NCBI GenBank assembly: GCA_030998225.1 | Contig: JAPYXD010000608.1 | Location: forward strand, 898,501-962,500 | Source of the DNA: Diplolepis rosae | Lineage: Eukaryota > Arthropoda > Insecta > Hymenoptera > Diplolepididae | Length of the DNA: 64,000 bases | Direction of reading: 5' to 3' | Shown: in pieces, positions 34,139 through 45,547 of the stretch | Layout of the letters: every line of letters begins with the position of its first letter | Numbering within the stretch: the stretch's first letter is position 1 | Program-made: the position numbers and the translations under genes | The notes under the pieces: model-generated | Seen by the model: only the letters and a program-made list of their open reading frames with translations | Databases searched by the model: none | What the model was told of the DNA's origin: nothing

Positions 34139-34737
34139 CCCTAGGGGACCCGGTTGAGAAAAACGGCCAGAGAATACTCTGATCGTCCTCTAACTGTTCT
34201 CTGACCATTCTCTGATCTCGCATTATTATGGCTACGAACGGTGAAAAAATATTTAAAGCATTGCAATTATGATTCTGTGGCGAAATTTTAATTAGAAGGT
34301 GTAGGGATAAATACAATAATTTTATTTTTCAGCGATAAAAACTGAACGAACATCGTATACCTGTCATTAAAGGTAGTGCAGTGGTTCACCATTGGCGAAA
34401 CGTGTCCACCGTCAAGCTTGATTATTGGTAGGAGTCAGACACAACTACTTTTATCTCACTTCTACCAATGGCCAATCCTGACGTTGGAGACGTTCCGCCA
34501 ATGGTGAACCACTGCACTGCCTTGAATGTTAGGTATACGATGTTTTTCTGGTTTTTATCGCTGAAAAATGAAATTATTGTTCCAACATCTGATAATTCAA
34601 ATTTGATCGCGGAATCATAATTGCAATGCTGTGAATGTTTTTTTTACTGATCTTAGCCATAGTAATGCGAGGTAAGAGAATGGTCAGAGAATAATCAGAG
34701 TATTTTCTGACCGTTCTGTCAACTGGGTCTGCTAGGG
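34139..34737. mobile_element. TA-type MITE, family CCCTAGCGGACC, complete copy 3
   Basis: CCCTAGGGGACCCGGTTGA at the left and the inverse TCAACTGGGTCTGCTAGGG at the right, flanked by TA on both sides (Tc1/mariner-type duplication). Nearly the whole 599 bp is an imperfect hairpin: TTCTCTGACCATTCTCTGA clusters and GTGGTTCACCATTGGCG recur in inverse order. This is the best-preserved copy of the family. Confidence 0.88.
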
Positions 34738-36039
34738 TAAACATCCACTTAAAGGTCGTCATTTTTTAATGTGATTTTAAAGGCAATTTTAGTTTTACAA
34801 ATGGAATGACCCACTTCTGATACCAAAAATTATTAAAACAGGAAATTTTACGTTGAAAGTATAGGTGCAGATTTAAGTGGGAACTAGTTCTCTTTTATTT
34901 TCCTTAAATTACTTAGTTTTTTTTCTAATTCCGGATAGGCAATCACGCATACATATCGCCTGTCTCATGTCTGTCTGGTCAGTCATGGTAGGTGTCATGT
35001 TACAATCGACCTCAAAAATGTTTATCAACAGTACGTCGTAAGGTATCGAGAAATTCGGAAATTTTGATGGAAGTTATACGCAGAGCAGCTTGACATACGG
35101 AAGCGCTCTCTACACAGGCACACTACTACTATGAAAGATGTCCGTAAGCGTCGGTTGAACAACGCTACACATAGTACTTAGTAATCCCAATCGTAGACAA
35201 ACCGTACATCATAGATTCACAATAGATCAGTTGCACACCTCAAATTTTAATAAGTTATAAAGAATTTTTCTGAAATGAGTTTTACAGACTTTTTACAAAC
35301 TTTATATTAATTATTCATGTGAATGAAAAGCATACATTTTAAATACACTTAGAAACTCTTTGGTTTAATATTTTCTATAAATTTATGATTTCTTATCTTA
35401 CTTGGGTCAATTTCAAACATCACAAAAAGGGTCACCCGGTGTCTAAGGGCACAACGCAAACAAGAGCACGGCAAGTACTGATCAAAAACGTAGTCAGAAA
35501 TACAGTATACCGGATGAAAATCAGAATATCTCAGCTCCGAAATCCAGATACTGGCATAGCGCGGGGTTCGTATAATATAAGGAAAATGAGGACTCTAATT
35601 AAAATTAAGAAAAAAAAACCCGGTAAGAAGATATGAATTAAATTAGCTAGAAACGTTTCTATTCAATTCAACACCGTTTTTGAAAATTACGTTTTAATCC
35701 AGAAGATTATTAAAGAAGTAAAAGAAACGGATTGAAATGAATCCACCTACCGAATCGGGATTAAAATGTAGTCAAAAGTACCGCTTTAGTGGAACGGAAT
35801 TTAACAGAATTAGCCTCAAAAAAGAGAGAAGAAAGTCGATTTATTCATGTTAAATTTACACGTTATTTTAATTTATGAATTGAATTTATTCTCAATTATG
35901 TATAATTTTATAATTTTACAAGGGTTTCTCACTTTCATTTTTTTCATTTTTAGTAAACATAACGATCCTGCGAGCATTGTCGCGAATCTCACAATGTCCC
36001 GAATTGTGTGCATTGGCACATATTCTATTTTATATGACT
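34738..36039. other. Region without recognised genes
   Basis: An 83-codon plus-strand frame at 35,385-35,636 is Lys/Arg-rich with no family match that I can name; it may be chance. GATCCTGCGAGCATTGTCGC at 35,964 weakly resembles 192-210. Confidence 0.45.
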
Positions 36040-36355
36040 GTGGTGCGGACACGAGTTTTTATGCGTACATTGGAATCTAATCTAGTACTTATTGTAGTTG
36101 TTTGCTGCGCTAGTTGTATGAAGCGGGCGCAAATTGGCGACTAGTCCCAGCCATTTTGATTTTATCGGTCTTGTGTAGTAGCCAGTGCTAACGCTGTACG
36201 AAGAAGAAGTGAGAAGAAGAAGAATAAGAAATAGATTGCGTTCCGCTGTACGAAGAAGAAGTGAGAAGAAGAAGGATAAGAAATAGATTGCGTCCCGCTG
36301 TAAGACTATAATGCACATGCGCAGTTCAATTTCTACATTGTATTCCTCTGTAACG
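36040..36355 (+). repeat. Dispersed repeat with GAA-rich core, copy b
   Basis: Matches 24,000-24,318 (see there). Inside it CGCTGTACGAAGAAGAAGTG and ~50 bases after it are duplicated in tandem (~36,193 and ~36,246), an expansion absent from copy a. Confidence 0.78.
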
Positions 36356-36819
36356 GAATATACAACATTGCTTTACTCTCAGCTGTAACGGTAAAACGAG
36401 TTTCCGCGGCTGAGGCACATAAATTTATTTAATATATATTAATTTCATATTTATTATTTCTCTATTGCATTTTTTAAGGGAATTTATCTAAATTATTTAG
36501 AACAAATTTTCAAAATAATTAATTAGAATTCAAACTCAAACTTAAAATGACTTTAAGTTCTTAGGTTATCCCACGCAATTAAATTGAATTACTTTCTTTC
36601 GCATTTTGACTCATAAAAACGAATTAAAATGTCTTTGATATTTTAAGTTTCTTTACGAGATTAAACAGAATCAACTTGACTTCATATCTTTCACCCGTCA
36701 GAATTAAAACGTGTTCATTCTTCGTCGCAGGATTCAACAGGATTGAAACGAGCACAAACGTAGATCACTAAAATGAATTGAAGTGTTTACGTTCAAAAAC
36801 GGTATTGTTTTGGATTAAT
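36356..36819. other. Spacer without recognised genes
   Basis: AT-rich; ends with the TTAA (36,816-36,819) of the next element. Confidence 0.45.
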
Positions 36820-37350
36820 CCTTCAAGGACGGGAGGGACACATTCTTTACGAAATTTTAAACGTCATCGTCCTCTATAATTTGGCATGCGAAAAATTTTC
36901 AAATTTCCCTTTCCTCGTGGTTCTCGAATCGCTCTTTTAGAATCCGGAATTAAAATTGCAAAAAAATGAAATGCCAATAAGTTGTAGCTATTTTATTGGC
37001 AAAAAGTGGTATTTTTTGACATGTTTTTTGTAAAAATTAATTTTTTTCGAGGGTAATGAATTTCAAGAAATGCGTAAAACCCAAAAATATCGCGTCCGCA
37101 ATGTCCAAGCTTTATAAAGGCCAAACATACTTTTCAAAAATTCAAGACAGTGGATTCAACACGGCGATAGAAGAACATTATTTTTTTTAAATCATAACTT
37201 AGTGTACGATTATTTTTTAAATGTTAAATTTTCACATTACTTGGTATCTAGGGTTTTTTTTTTTTTTGGTGAGGAGGAAAAATGGCAAAATCTTTTATAG
37301 ACGTTGTACAGGACTCTCCTAGGACGGGTCTAGGCATACCTGTTAAAACC

Positions 37351-37630
37351 AAAAAACCCCCTCTCTCGAACCAATACACCAGCCGCGGAACCGCCTTTCG
37401 GCTTTAAACTTCACGGGTGGTTGGTTCCAGCTTAAAGCCGCGTACGTCTCTTCCGTCATCCGTTCGCCCGGGACTCCCATCCGCAACCACACGCCCATTA
37501 GGCAGACTGATTAGCCGCGCCAGCCAGGGGAGGAATAAAGCGATTCCTCCCTTGAACGACGCGGACAGCCAAGTCCACCGAAGACGCAAGACCGCGGGTG
37601 CAGGCCCCGATGCGATTTCTACTGGCCCCC
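37351..37630. other. Foreign block replacing the RT palm of LINE copy 2
   Basis: The RT frame is homologous to copy 1 up to RRGTGKRKG and then breaks; homology returns only at the 3' UTR. The block is GC-rich, contains a hairpin AAGGGAGGAATCGCTTTATTCCTCCC-type stem (37,530-37,556), and matches nothing else in the window. The RT catalytic FADD motif is therefore missing. Confidence 0.7.
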
Positions 37631-38560
37631 GTTGTTCCCTTACGCTTGCCAGTTCCTCTTCTTGCTTTAGTCGCGATGTCCACCACTGCCTGGATGGCGT
37701 TAACCGTGGACCTGCCTTTCCGAAAGCCGAACTGGTTTTCCGAGAGACCATTCTCGCGAACCATATGACCCTGTAGTCTTTGAAGGATCATTTCTTCCAG
37801 AAGTTTCCCCATCGTATCCAACAGACATATTGGTCTATACGATGAGGCATCCCCTAGAGGTCTGTTGCCCTTCCTCAGCAGGACCAACCTCTTCTCCTTC
37901 CAGTCTGCGAAGAATCTCCCCTCCCGAAGACAGGAGTTGAAGACTTCTAGGAGCATCTCCGGGTATCTCCCGATCACCTCTTTGAGGATCTCGTTCGGCA
38001 ACGCGTCGATCCCCGGCGCTATGTTTGCCTTGAGTCCTCCACCCGCTCTCTTTAGTTTTTCGATAGTGAAGAGCTCTTCGCGCCGGACCACGCAGGAGCT
38101 TCGGTCCTGTCTTTGGAACGGCTCTACATGCGGAAACAAGCTTTGCACGATGTACTTGACTCGATCGGGATTATCCAGGCCCGGGGTCTTTCTTCTAGTC
38201 ACCAGTCTCTTGGTGACTATTTGACGGCGAGACCCCATGGGTCCTTATCGACCTCACTGATCAAGTCTTTCCAGCACTGAAGTCGGCTATTCTTTATGCC
38301 TTGCCTCAGAGCTGATTTTGCTTTTTTCCATGCCTCGTGCAGCAGAGGATCACCCTTTGAGCGGGTGAATCTCCGCAGCGCTGTAAGGCATTCCCGACGC
38401 AGGACAGACAACTGGTCGTTCCACAAGTAGATTGAGTCCCCGGTACGCCCGTGCCACCGTCGAGGCATCGAGTGGTCACATGCTGCGACCACTTTCCGCC
38501 TCGCAGCCCGCACGGTGTCCTCCAACGACCCAGCAGACTTAGCCTAAGCAAGCTCATCTA
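37630..38560 (-). pseudogene. LINE ORF2 RT fingers and linker, copy 2
   Basis: The minus-strand frame reads LKANIAPGIDALPNEILKEV, SSYRPICLLDTMGKLLE and SENQFGFRKGRSTVNAI. Upstream, in another frame, it reads TVRAARRKVVAACDHSMPRR and ALRRFTRSKGDPLLHEAW, the endonuclease-RT linker that copy 1 lacks. A stop at ~38,220 and the missing palm make it inactive. Confidence 0.85.
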
Positions 38561-39293
38561 TGAGCCTGGTTTCCTCAAGATATTCTTGTAGCTTGTCTTT
38601 GCTGAGTCGTCTTGTGTCCCAGGAGGGGCATCTTCCTTTGCCGCCCCTTCCCGAATTCACTGGGTGACTCTGTTCCCGGATGCTAAACTCAATGCACTGG
38701 TGGTCACTCAAGGTTATCACCTGGAGGACGCACCAGTCGACTATCCTTGAGGCAAGACGGGGCGCGGCAAACGTGAGGTCGATAATCGACCCCCCGCCCC
38801 CCGCTCCTCGTCTGAACGTAAAACCCCTGCCTCATTTTAATACAATCAGGTCATTCCTAGCGGCCATCTCGCCGACCAAGATCCCCCTCCTGTCCAGACG
38901 GGCTTCGCCCTACTCGGGCGACTTACTATTAAAGTCGCCCGCGATAAGGGACCGCCCACTAGCCTCTCTGAGGCTTTCCTCAAGGAGGAGGATCTGGGTC
39001 TCGAAGACCTCGAGAGGATCGCTGGGAGAGAAGTAGCAGCTGTACACACGTACACCTGCCACCTCCACCCAAACGAACCCCGCGTCGGTCTCCAGAAAAT
39101 CCCCGATGCTCAAATCAGGGCCACAAACAAGGATCCCAGCCCTCCGTGATGCATCCTGGTACCAAGCAGAGTTTTCGGACCATTTGTGTTGCTCATTAAT
39201 GAGCAACACATCAGCCCCCCTCTCCTTGGCAGTCTGCATCAGAAGCTTCTGGACTTCCTTCCCTCTCCCGAGGTTGAACTGTAGAAATTTCAC
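38561..39293 (-). pseudogene. LINE ORF2 endonuclease, copy 2
   Basis: From ATG 39,293: MKFLQFNLGRGKEVQ (the conserved N near the start), INEQHKWSE, GFVWVEVAGVRVYSCYFSP, AGDFNSKSPE, then in shifted frames GRGFTFRRGAGG and VITLSDHQCIEF, the catalytic SDH motif. Most landmarks of an apurinic-type endonuclease are present, with at least two frameshifts after 38,910. Confidence 0.85.
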
Positions 39294-40373
39294 TTTCCAC
39301 TCCTCAACCTCCGGAGCTTCGTTCTAAATATTGGGCAAGAGCCGCTCCCCGAAGCGTGGGCGACATCTTTTTCGCCCCTATCAGCGCATGACAGGCACCT
39401 AGGCGGAGCCTTGCACTCCTTGGCCACGTGCGACGCGCCGCCACACCTCCAGCAGGCGTCCTTCCTGCCTGGAAGCGTGCAGCCGCGCGACACATGGACG
39501 TAACCCTAGCACCTGAAGCACCAGGCAACCTCGACATGCTCCCAGATGCGGCAGTTTACCCACCCTACCCTCAGCTTACCGAGCCCGAGCAAGCTTCAAG
39601 CATCTGTCTAGGTTAAACAGACCACCGCTGTCTGTACACCGCCGAAGCGCTTATACAGCCTGCACTGGTCCCCGAGGTCTGGCTTGCCCAGCGCGATACA
39701 GAGCGCGGCCACAATCTCTTCCCTTGTGATGGTATCGTCGACGTCGCTAATTTCAACGGACCTCTTCGAGACCAGAGACTTAACCTCGGCTCTCTGCCCG
39801 ACCGCCTGGTCGAGCGCCTTCTTGAAGGCCTAGACGTCACCCCCCTTCTTCAGGACCAAGAGGATCTCCTCCTTCCTGGTTCTCCGGATGGAGAGAACCT
39901 CCGCTCCCGAGTTCTGGGGATCCACCTTATCCTTCATTGCTTTCAGGATCTCAGCGTAGGACTCACCGTCCTTCGCCGACACCCTGATAGCGCCGCCTGA
40001 ACTGGCGGCCGGGGAACGCCGTGGCACCTTTTTTTTCTCCTTAGGTTCCTGCGCAGAAGGCGCAGGAACCTCTCTCTCCTTCTTTTTAATTTTCTTCATC
40101 TTTTCCACCGCTTTCTAGTAGGCACTTGAGGGTGATGAGCATTCCACTCAACACCTCCGTAGCCTCGCTAACACTGTCCTTAACATGGCCAAGGTTGTTT
40201 CTCAGCATACCCTGCTGGATAACGCTGAGAGCCCTGGCCAACTTCTCCATCTTTACGCTTTGCTCCTTCAGGAGCTGGAGGACGTCTTTCCATCCCTCAG
40301 CCCCTGGAGGAGTGTGTGAATGCGCATCTGGCGCCTTCACCTCTTCATCTCCTTTCTTATTTAATGAAATCAT
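39290..40373 (-). pseudogene. LINE ORF1 with three zinc knuckles, copy 2
   Basis: Start MISLNKKGDEEVKAP at 40,373, then the LKEQSVKMEKLARALSVIQQ coiled-coil, a Lys-rich linker (40,108-39,990), AKDGESYAEILKAMKDKV, RRTRKEEILLVLKK, and in shifted frames ALCIALGKPDLGDQCRLYKR. The frame ending at 39,290 gives CWRCGGASHVAKEC and CLSC, preceded by a further C-rich knuckle. Start and end of ORF1 and ORF2 overlap by four bases at 39,290-39,293. Two or three frame changes disable it. Confidence 0.85.
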
Positions 40374-41190
40374 ATTAATTCCTTCGTGGCTTAAGACGGT
40401 TCACCCATCATGGGAGCCCTACCGCAGTAGCGCTACTATCCCCGCCTGTATAGATCCCTAGTTATGTGCGCCGAAACCGAGAAGCAGCTTATCGGATGGT
40501 CGATCCTATCGGCACATTTAGATGAATCTAGAAAAAGGTTACGGGATAGGCCCGCGCCATAATGATGGTAAAGGTTTAACGTCACCCCTATCGACCAAGC
40601 GGCGCCGGGTCCGCCCCGACACCTAACCCGGACTTCAGGCTAGACGGTGTGCGATTTATCCTAAGCAGCATCGGATATAAGGAAATACTGACCAGGTAAT
40701 CCTTCATTCGTGCGCCCGGGTGTCCATGATTTCAACCCCGAAATTGGCTCCAGACAGTAGAAACGTGAGCGGTTTTCCCGTATTAACATGTGGTTTCACG
40801 GGATCTTTGCCCTTCGCGGCCGAACACCGGAGGGACTTACATTTACCCATATTACTTCCACAGAGGTAAGGTACTGACATCGCGCCCTACCCTGGTCGGG
40901 AGGCTACTACTCCTCCCTTGGCTAGTCTATCGCGAATATCCACCAGGCGCCGGCCGCAGCCCATTCACTCAGCAATCCATTTATTCTGGTATGTGTGGGT
41001 GTCAGTATCATGCTTGTGGTTGTGATGTGATCGGGAGAGGGCATGTGGGAAGTTCAGCGTGACCGCCGCATGCGCATTTGGGGCGATACCCCGATTAAGG
41101 GGCCCCCCGCATTCACTCCGGGTTCAATCATGCGGCATCGAGGAACCTGTTTAAGGCCCCCTGATGCCGTTGCTTCACACCGCGTAACAA
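40374..41190 (-). mobile_element. LINE 5' UTR, copy 2
   Basis: Matches the inverse of 17,241-18,040 over nearly its full length, e.g. GTTCGGCC-rich and GGTGACGTTAAACCTTTA segments. Open frames in it are GC-driven and not protein-like. Confidence 0.85.
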
Positions 41191-41735
41191 GCTTCAAGCG
41201 GATTCAATTGATTTCGAAAAGAGCCGTCCGCCATATTGGATCCGCCATTTTTAATTTTTGAAATCTGACTACAGATTCCTAATCAGCGACGCCAAAAGCA
41301 CCTAGATACCAAGTCGTATGAAAATTTAACATTTTAAAAAGAATTCGTACACTAAGTTATAATTTAAAAAAAAATGTTCTTCCATCGCCATTTTGGATCC
41401 ACTGTCTAGAATTTTTTTAAAGTATGTTCCGCTTTTGTAAAGCTTAGACATTGCGGACGCGATATTTTTGAGTTTTACGCATTTCTTGATATTCATTACC
41501 CTCGAAAAAACTTATTTTTACAAAAAAATGTCAAAAAATCCCACTTTTTGCGAACTAAATGGCCACAACTTTTTGCCATTTAATTTTTTTGCAATTTTAA
41601 TTCCAGATTCTGAAAGAGAGATGTAAGAACCATAAGGAAAGGGAACTTTGAAAATTGTTGACATGCCAAATTATAGAGAACGATGACATTAAAAATTTTG
41701 TAAAGAATATCTACCTTCTGTTCTTAAAGGGTTAA

Positions 41736-42129
41736 AACAGTTGAAAAATAGCCCATGTTCAAACTAATTTTAATTCAATTTAATCCATATACCTTCTTAC
41801 CGGGAACATCAAGAGCATCAAATAAAATCAAATTTATTTTAATTCAACACATCGACGATCGACAAAATCATGCAACTTAGTCGCTAAATTCCTGAATCGT
41901 TAATCGCTAAATACAACGGCGGTCTTGAATAACCAAGTTTCATAAATTCGACAATTCTCCGAAATACAGTGAATGGAGAAAAAGTCTTAATTCAAATAGA
42001 AGTATTCTCCCGGTAATTTCAAACAGTACGCTAACTACGCCACTTTGGCTCGCTAGATCGCAAAAATATGTCAAACTACAACAATAAATTCAAAAGTGTG
42101 AAGGTCATCAATTATATCTGCAAAGAATA
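41736..42129. other. Spacer before the P-element-like transposon
   Basis: AT-rich; nothing recognised. Confidence 0.45.
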
Positions 42130-42595
42130 TTAAGGTAGTACTGTCGTAAATGGAAATACCGTTCAGATATTCATAAAATTGAAATCACTGGTGAACATTA
42201 AGCCAAAAATGACTCAGTTAAAATTTTGAGGACCTAGGGTACACTGGAGGGGAGTAATTAGTAATTGCATTTTGAGACGATTAACACCTAACCTTATGGG
42301 AAACCGAGTTGTTTACAAATCCTGCCATAACTACCGTTTAGATTTCAATAAAAATGACTGGTGCATTGGTTGATAATATAAGTATCATTTTGCAAGTTAA
42401 AACATCTCAATTGGATACGTGTAAGCGTAGCAAAATCCAATTAAGTAAGCAAAAATATATATTTTTCTCCAGTAACCGACGGCGATTAAATAGATGTGGC
42501 AATGTCGCAGAATAAGTGAAAGCGCCCGCCTTTCACGGATCGTAAGAAGCAGCCACCTGCATCGACCGTGGAGGTGTATGTAGTAGCGCGTGTTC

Positions 42596-42668
42596 TTAGC
42601 ATCCGGCGCGCAAGGGGAGATAGAACTAATCCAAGAGATGGCGCTCCGATCAGGGCGGCTGACTTTTG
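42596..42668. repeat. Left subterminal inverted repeat of the P-like element
   Basis: Inverse copy of 48,952-49,022 with a few mismatches. It lies ~465 bp from the left end, while its partner is ~165 bp from the right end. Likely transposase-binding region by analogy. Confidence 0.75.
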
Positions 42669-42852
42669 CATTATATTACATGGGTGAAACATTAAAAATA
42701 AATTAAAAACTTATCGTTGCTCATGAATATTAGGTGGAAACATTTCTTTTTAGTGACAATAAGAGTAAAAATAATTTCGTGACATGTTTATGTTCATGTC
42801 TTAATTCTTATCTTGACCCAAAATGAAATCGTGTTATTATTTTATATTGGCA

Positions 42853-44200
42853 TTGGGTCAACTCATTTCCATCAGGAATAAATTGTTGAAAGAATATGTT
42901 CTAGATATATAAAACAAGAAGCATGTTTAAAAAGATAAAAAAGTTGTGGCCGAAACGTTTGCCTTTTTTAACCCTTTTTTATCTTTTTTATTTTTTTAAG
43001 GACGTTCTCTTGCCCGTAGATGTGCTCATCCTACTCTATCATAGGTAGTGGGATTACTGTTAAGCTTTCTAACCGAAGGAGTTGAGCACCGTTTATGCGC
43101 AAAAGTAACAAAATGTGTCTTCTGCGTCGATTTGTGCGATTTGACAACACCACTTTCCTGTCTTTCTCATATCGAGTCGAAAGCATATGGTGTGAAAGAG
43201 GTTATATTATGAGTTTATTGACAGTTTGTAAATACTAATAAGATGTCTAATAAATTTCGCAACAAAAATGGATTTTTTATTTCACAAATATCGACGAATT
43301 ACAAAACCTTCACGATGCAATTAATGATGTTAGAATTTAAAAAAAAAAATTGCATGCTTCCAAGAGTGAAAAAAATCTCATAAGCTTTCAAAATTCTTAT
43401 TATGTATGTTACAATGAGATTCTGGAGAGTAATAGAATTAATTTTAATTTGCAATTTTTGACTAAACTAGAAAGCATTATTTCTCTTACATTTTTAAAGA
43501 AATTGACTAAGCATAACATTACGTATAAACAAATATTTGATTTATATCAAAATAAAGGATCAGAGGTCATTCATGCAATGTTTACAGAGAAAAATAATAA
43601 TAAAATCAAAGTTACGAAAGACCAAAAAGTTGTATCTAGATTAGTCGAATTCTTGAAGACTGAAAAAACAAATGATTTTTGAAAAATTGTTGCTTATTCC
43701 TAAGCCAAAACTAAAAAGTATTATAGTAAAACGAGCTTTATTAGTTTTGTACGTAATTATAAATTTTGACTTCATTAAACATTCATCTTTTTATTTTTAA
43801 GTATTTTGTTTAAAATATTTTCAAAAAAACATCATAAAAAATTGAAGAAATTGAAGGAGCTTTATTACTTTTTGTAAATGATTATAAACGTTATAAGTAA
43901 ACACAATAAGAGTTTATTTTTCATTCGTGTTGTTTATTCACAAGCCTATCTAACACGTGTTAAGAGATTCAACTTTGGAGCTTAATTTCTCGATTTTAAG
44001 TACCGGTCTTGATGCTAATCTTTTTACCGCTTTGTAGATCATGGTAAAATGTACTTATTTACGAAGTTTGAAATAAATCTAAAGCAAAGTGATTTTCAAG
44101 AGAACGTCCTTAAACATGCTTCTTGTTTTATATATCTAGAACATGTTCTTTCAATAATTTATTCCTGATGGAAATTAGCTGACCCAATGTCAATACAAAG
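42853..44200. mobile_element. Nested inverted-repeat element with an unknown open frame
   Basis: 42,853-42,935 and 44,112-44,200 are inverted copies (TTCAATAATTTATTCCTGAT and ACATGCTTCTTGTTTTATAT landmarks). AAGGACGTTCTCTTG at ~42,999 pairs with CAAGAGAACGTCCTT at ~44,096 and directly abuts the second arm there, so the first arm has a ~65-base insertion. That insertion begins AAAAAGATAAAAAAG and ends CTTTTTTATC-like, a tiny inverted-repeat insert itself. Confidence 0.7.
43350..43682 (+). CDS. Unidentified 110-residue open frame in nested element
   Basis: Plus strand; the start is uncertain (the frame may be the end of a longer, decayed gene). Residues 45-110 look like a folded C-terminal helical region: ISLTFLKKLTKHNITYKQIF, DLYQNKGSEVIHAMF, then KIKVTKDQKVVSRLVEFLKT. 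I recall similar tails on uncharacterised arthropod mobile-element proteins but cannot name a family. It is the only sizeable frame between the two inverted arms. Confidence 0.4.
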   Translation: MHASKSEKNLISFQNSYYVCYNEILESNRINFNLQFLTKLESIISLTFLKKLTKHNITYKQIFDLYQNKGSEVIHAMFTEKNNNKIKVTKDQKVVSRLVEFLKTEKTNDF

Positions 44201-44475
44201 ACTAAAAAGAGCAAAAATATTTCATATTTCCGAAAGTCATGTGAAATTGCAGCTGAATATTAATAAAATTGAATATTTAGATCAAGCTAATTCTCAAGAT
44301 TTTAAATTGTTTATTTTATCATTATTTATTTTGCTATTATTAAATAAGTGTTAAAATTTTATATTTATTATGAGTGAGAAATATCTTCAAGTGTTTTATA
44401 ATTTTTTATCAAAGTTAAAGTGAATTAAATACTAATTAATATAAAAATTTGCAATTATAATAACATTAATAATAA

Positions 44476-45355
44476 TCAATAAATAAATAATAAATTATAA
44501 TAAATGAATAAATAAGACCAAATTAATTGAAAAATATATGTATTCATTTCATTAAATATATACACAATATATACAACCTTTTTACATTTCTTTACAAAAT
44601 AATTAAGTTGAGCATAGTCTTGCAAGCTTTTTTTTGCAAGATTTTGTTTCTCCTGATCGCGAATACACAGCATTTCATTTCTGATTAATTCACGCATTTT
44701 CAACGTTAAATAAGTGTGCAATACAATGGAAATTATTTCTGAACTATGTTCCTCACAGGGAAATGAAAATAAATTTTTTTCTGTTACGTCGTTTACTACT
44801 AATTCATAGACGTTTTGGAGTTTACAATTTTTAACAAAAGAACGTTCAATAATTTGTATTAAATTAAAAAGTCGAGTGCTAGGGTGGGTTAGACCATCTT
44901 CGTTGGCTAATATAGCTACTGGCTGATTAGACATCAAATGATCTCCTTTATCATTTACAGAAGAGAGAAAGGCAGCACGGCAAACTTCGCATATGATATA
45001 GGATTGCAATCGTTTTCAGAGAATACCGGTGCTGTAATAAACAAGGCAATCAACCACTTCAGGAAGAACGTAATCATGATCAACGGCGTTTGTAAAATCT
45101 GTGAAATCAGCATCTGCGTTAATGACAACGTTAAGCTTGTCCTTGATTTCATTTAACGCATTTGATTTATTCTTTGTCTGTTCCATAAATTTCTTTACTT
45201 CTTGTGATGGACAGTAAGGGAACAGAAGGTTCAGTTTCAATTGAAGAGGAGCAGTTACCGGATTTTGGAGGTTTCAGGATGCTGAACAAGGTTAAAATCT
45301 TATAGATTTGTAAAAATGTTGGAGTTAATGGATGATCATTACTGCCTCCAGCCAT
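44476..45355 (-). pseudogene. P-like transposase, C-terminal part
   Basis: On the minus strand: SNDHPLTPTFLQIYKILTLF and LKPPKSGNC (45,355-45,240), then after a frame change VVDCLVYYSTGIL, a TGA, QSYIICEVCRAAF and GDHLMSNQPVAILANEDGL, then STRLFNLIQIIER. This order matches the C-terminal region of THAP9/P-element transposases as I remember it, including the Cys pair in CEVC. The frameshift and TGA disable it. Confidence 0.82.
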
Positions 45356-45454
45356 GCGTACAGTTCTAAGAAATCTCTACCGCAGGAAGAAATCAAAAAA
45401 CCACATTAAACAATCCCCAATTAACATAAATATTGATATATCCTGTCAATACCA

Positions 45455-45547
45455 TTATGAAAAAGGAGTACTGGTAGGTATTGGGTCCAATACTTTTACG
45501 CGATAAATTTATTGGGCACAATACTTACCAATACTCTTTTCCATAAG
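45455..45547. repeat. Short hairpin inserted in the P-like element
   Basis: TTATGAAAAAGGAGTACTGG at the left and its inverse CCAATACTCTTTTCCATAA at the right, with GGTATTGGGTCCAATA / TATTGGGCACAATACTTACC inside; arms of ~36 bases with few mismatches and a ~20-base loop. A minimal MITE. Confidence 0.75.

Larger units (their letters stand above)
37254..41190 (-). mobile_element. R1-clade LINE, copy 2, inside the foldback element
   Basis: On the minus strand: 5' UTR (41,190-40,374), ORF1 (40,373-39,290), ORF2 (39,293-37,630), a 280-bp foreign block (37,351-37,630), the shared 3' end (37,268-37,350) and a poly-A tail (seen as T run 37,254-37,267). It starts at GTTACGCGGTGTGAAGC and is longer than copy 1 in ORF1 and endonuclease. 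It sits exactly at the inner edge of the left arm. Confidence 0.88.
36820..41731. mobile_element. TTAA-flanked foldback element hosting an R1 LINE
   Basis: TTAA at 36,816-36,819 and 41,732-41,735. Ends TCCTTCAAGGACGGGAGG and the inverse of CCTTCTGTTCTTAAAGGG are similar. The arms 36,820-37,253 and 41,301-41,731 are inverted copies (ATATCGCGTCCGCAATG-type landmarks in inverse order). Removing the LINE leaves two ~430-bp arms and a ~110-bp spacer (41,191-41,300). The TTAA duplication suggests piggyBac-type mobilisation. Confidence 0.82.

Noticed and set aside
35385..35636. 83-residue Lys/Arg-rich open frame
   Set aside because: No recognisable motif, no splice or neighbour support; length is within chance.
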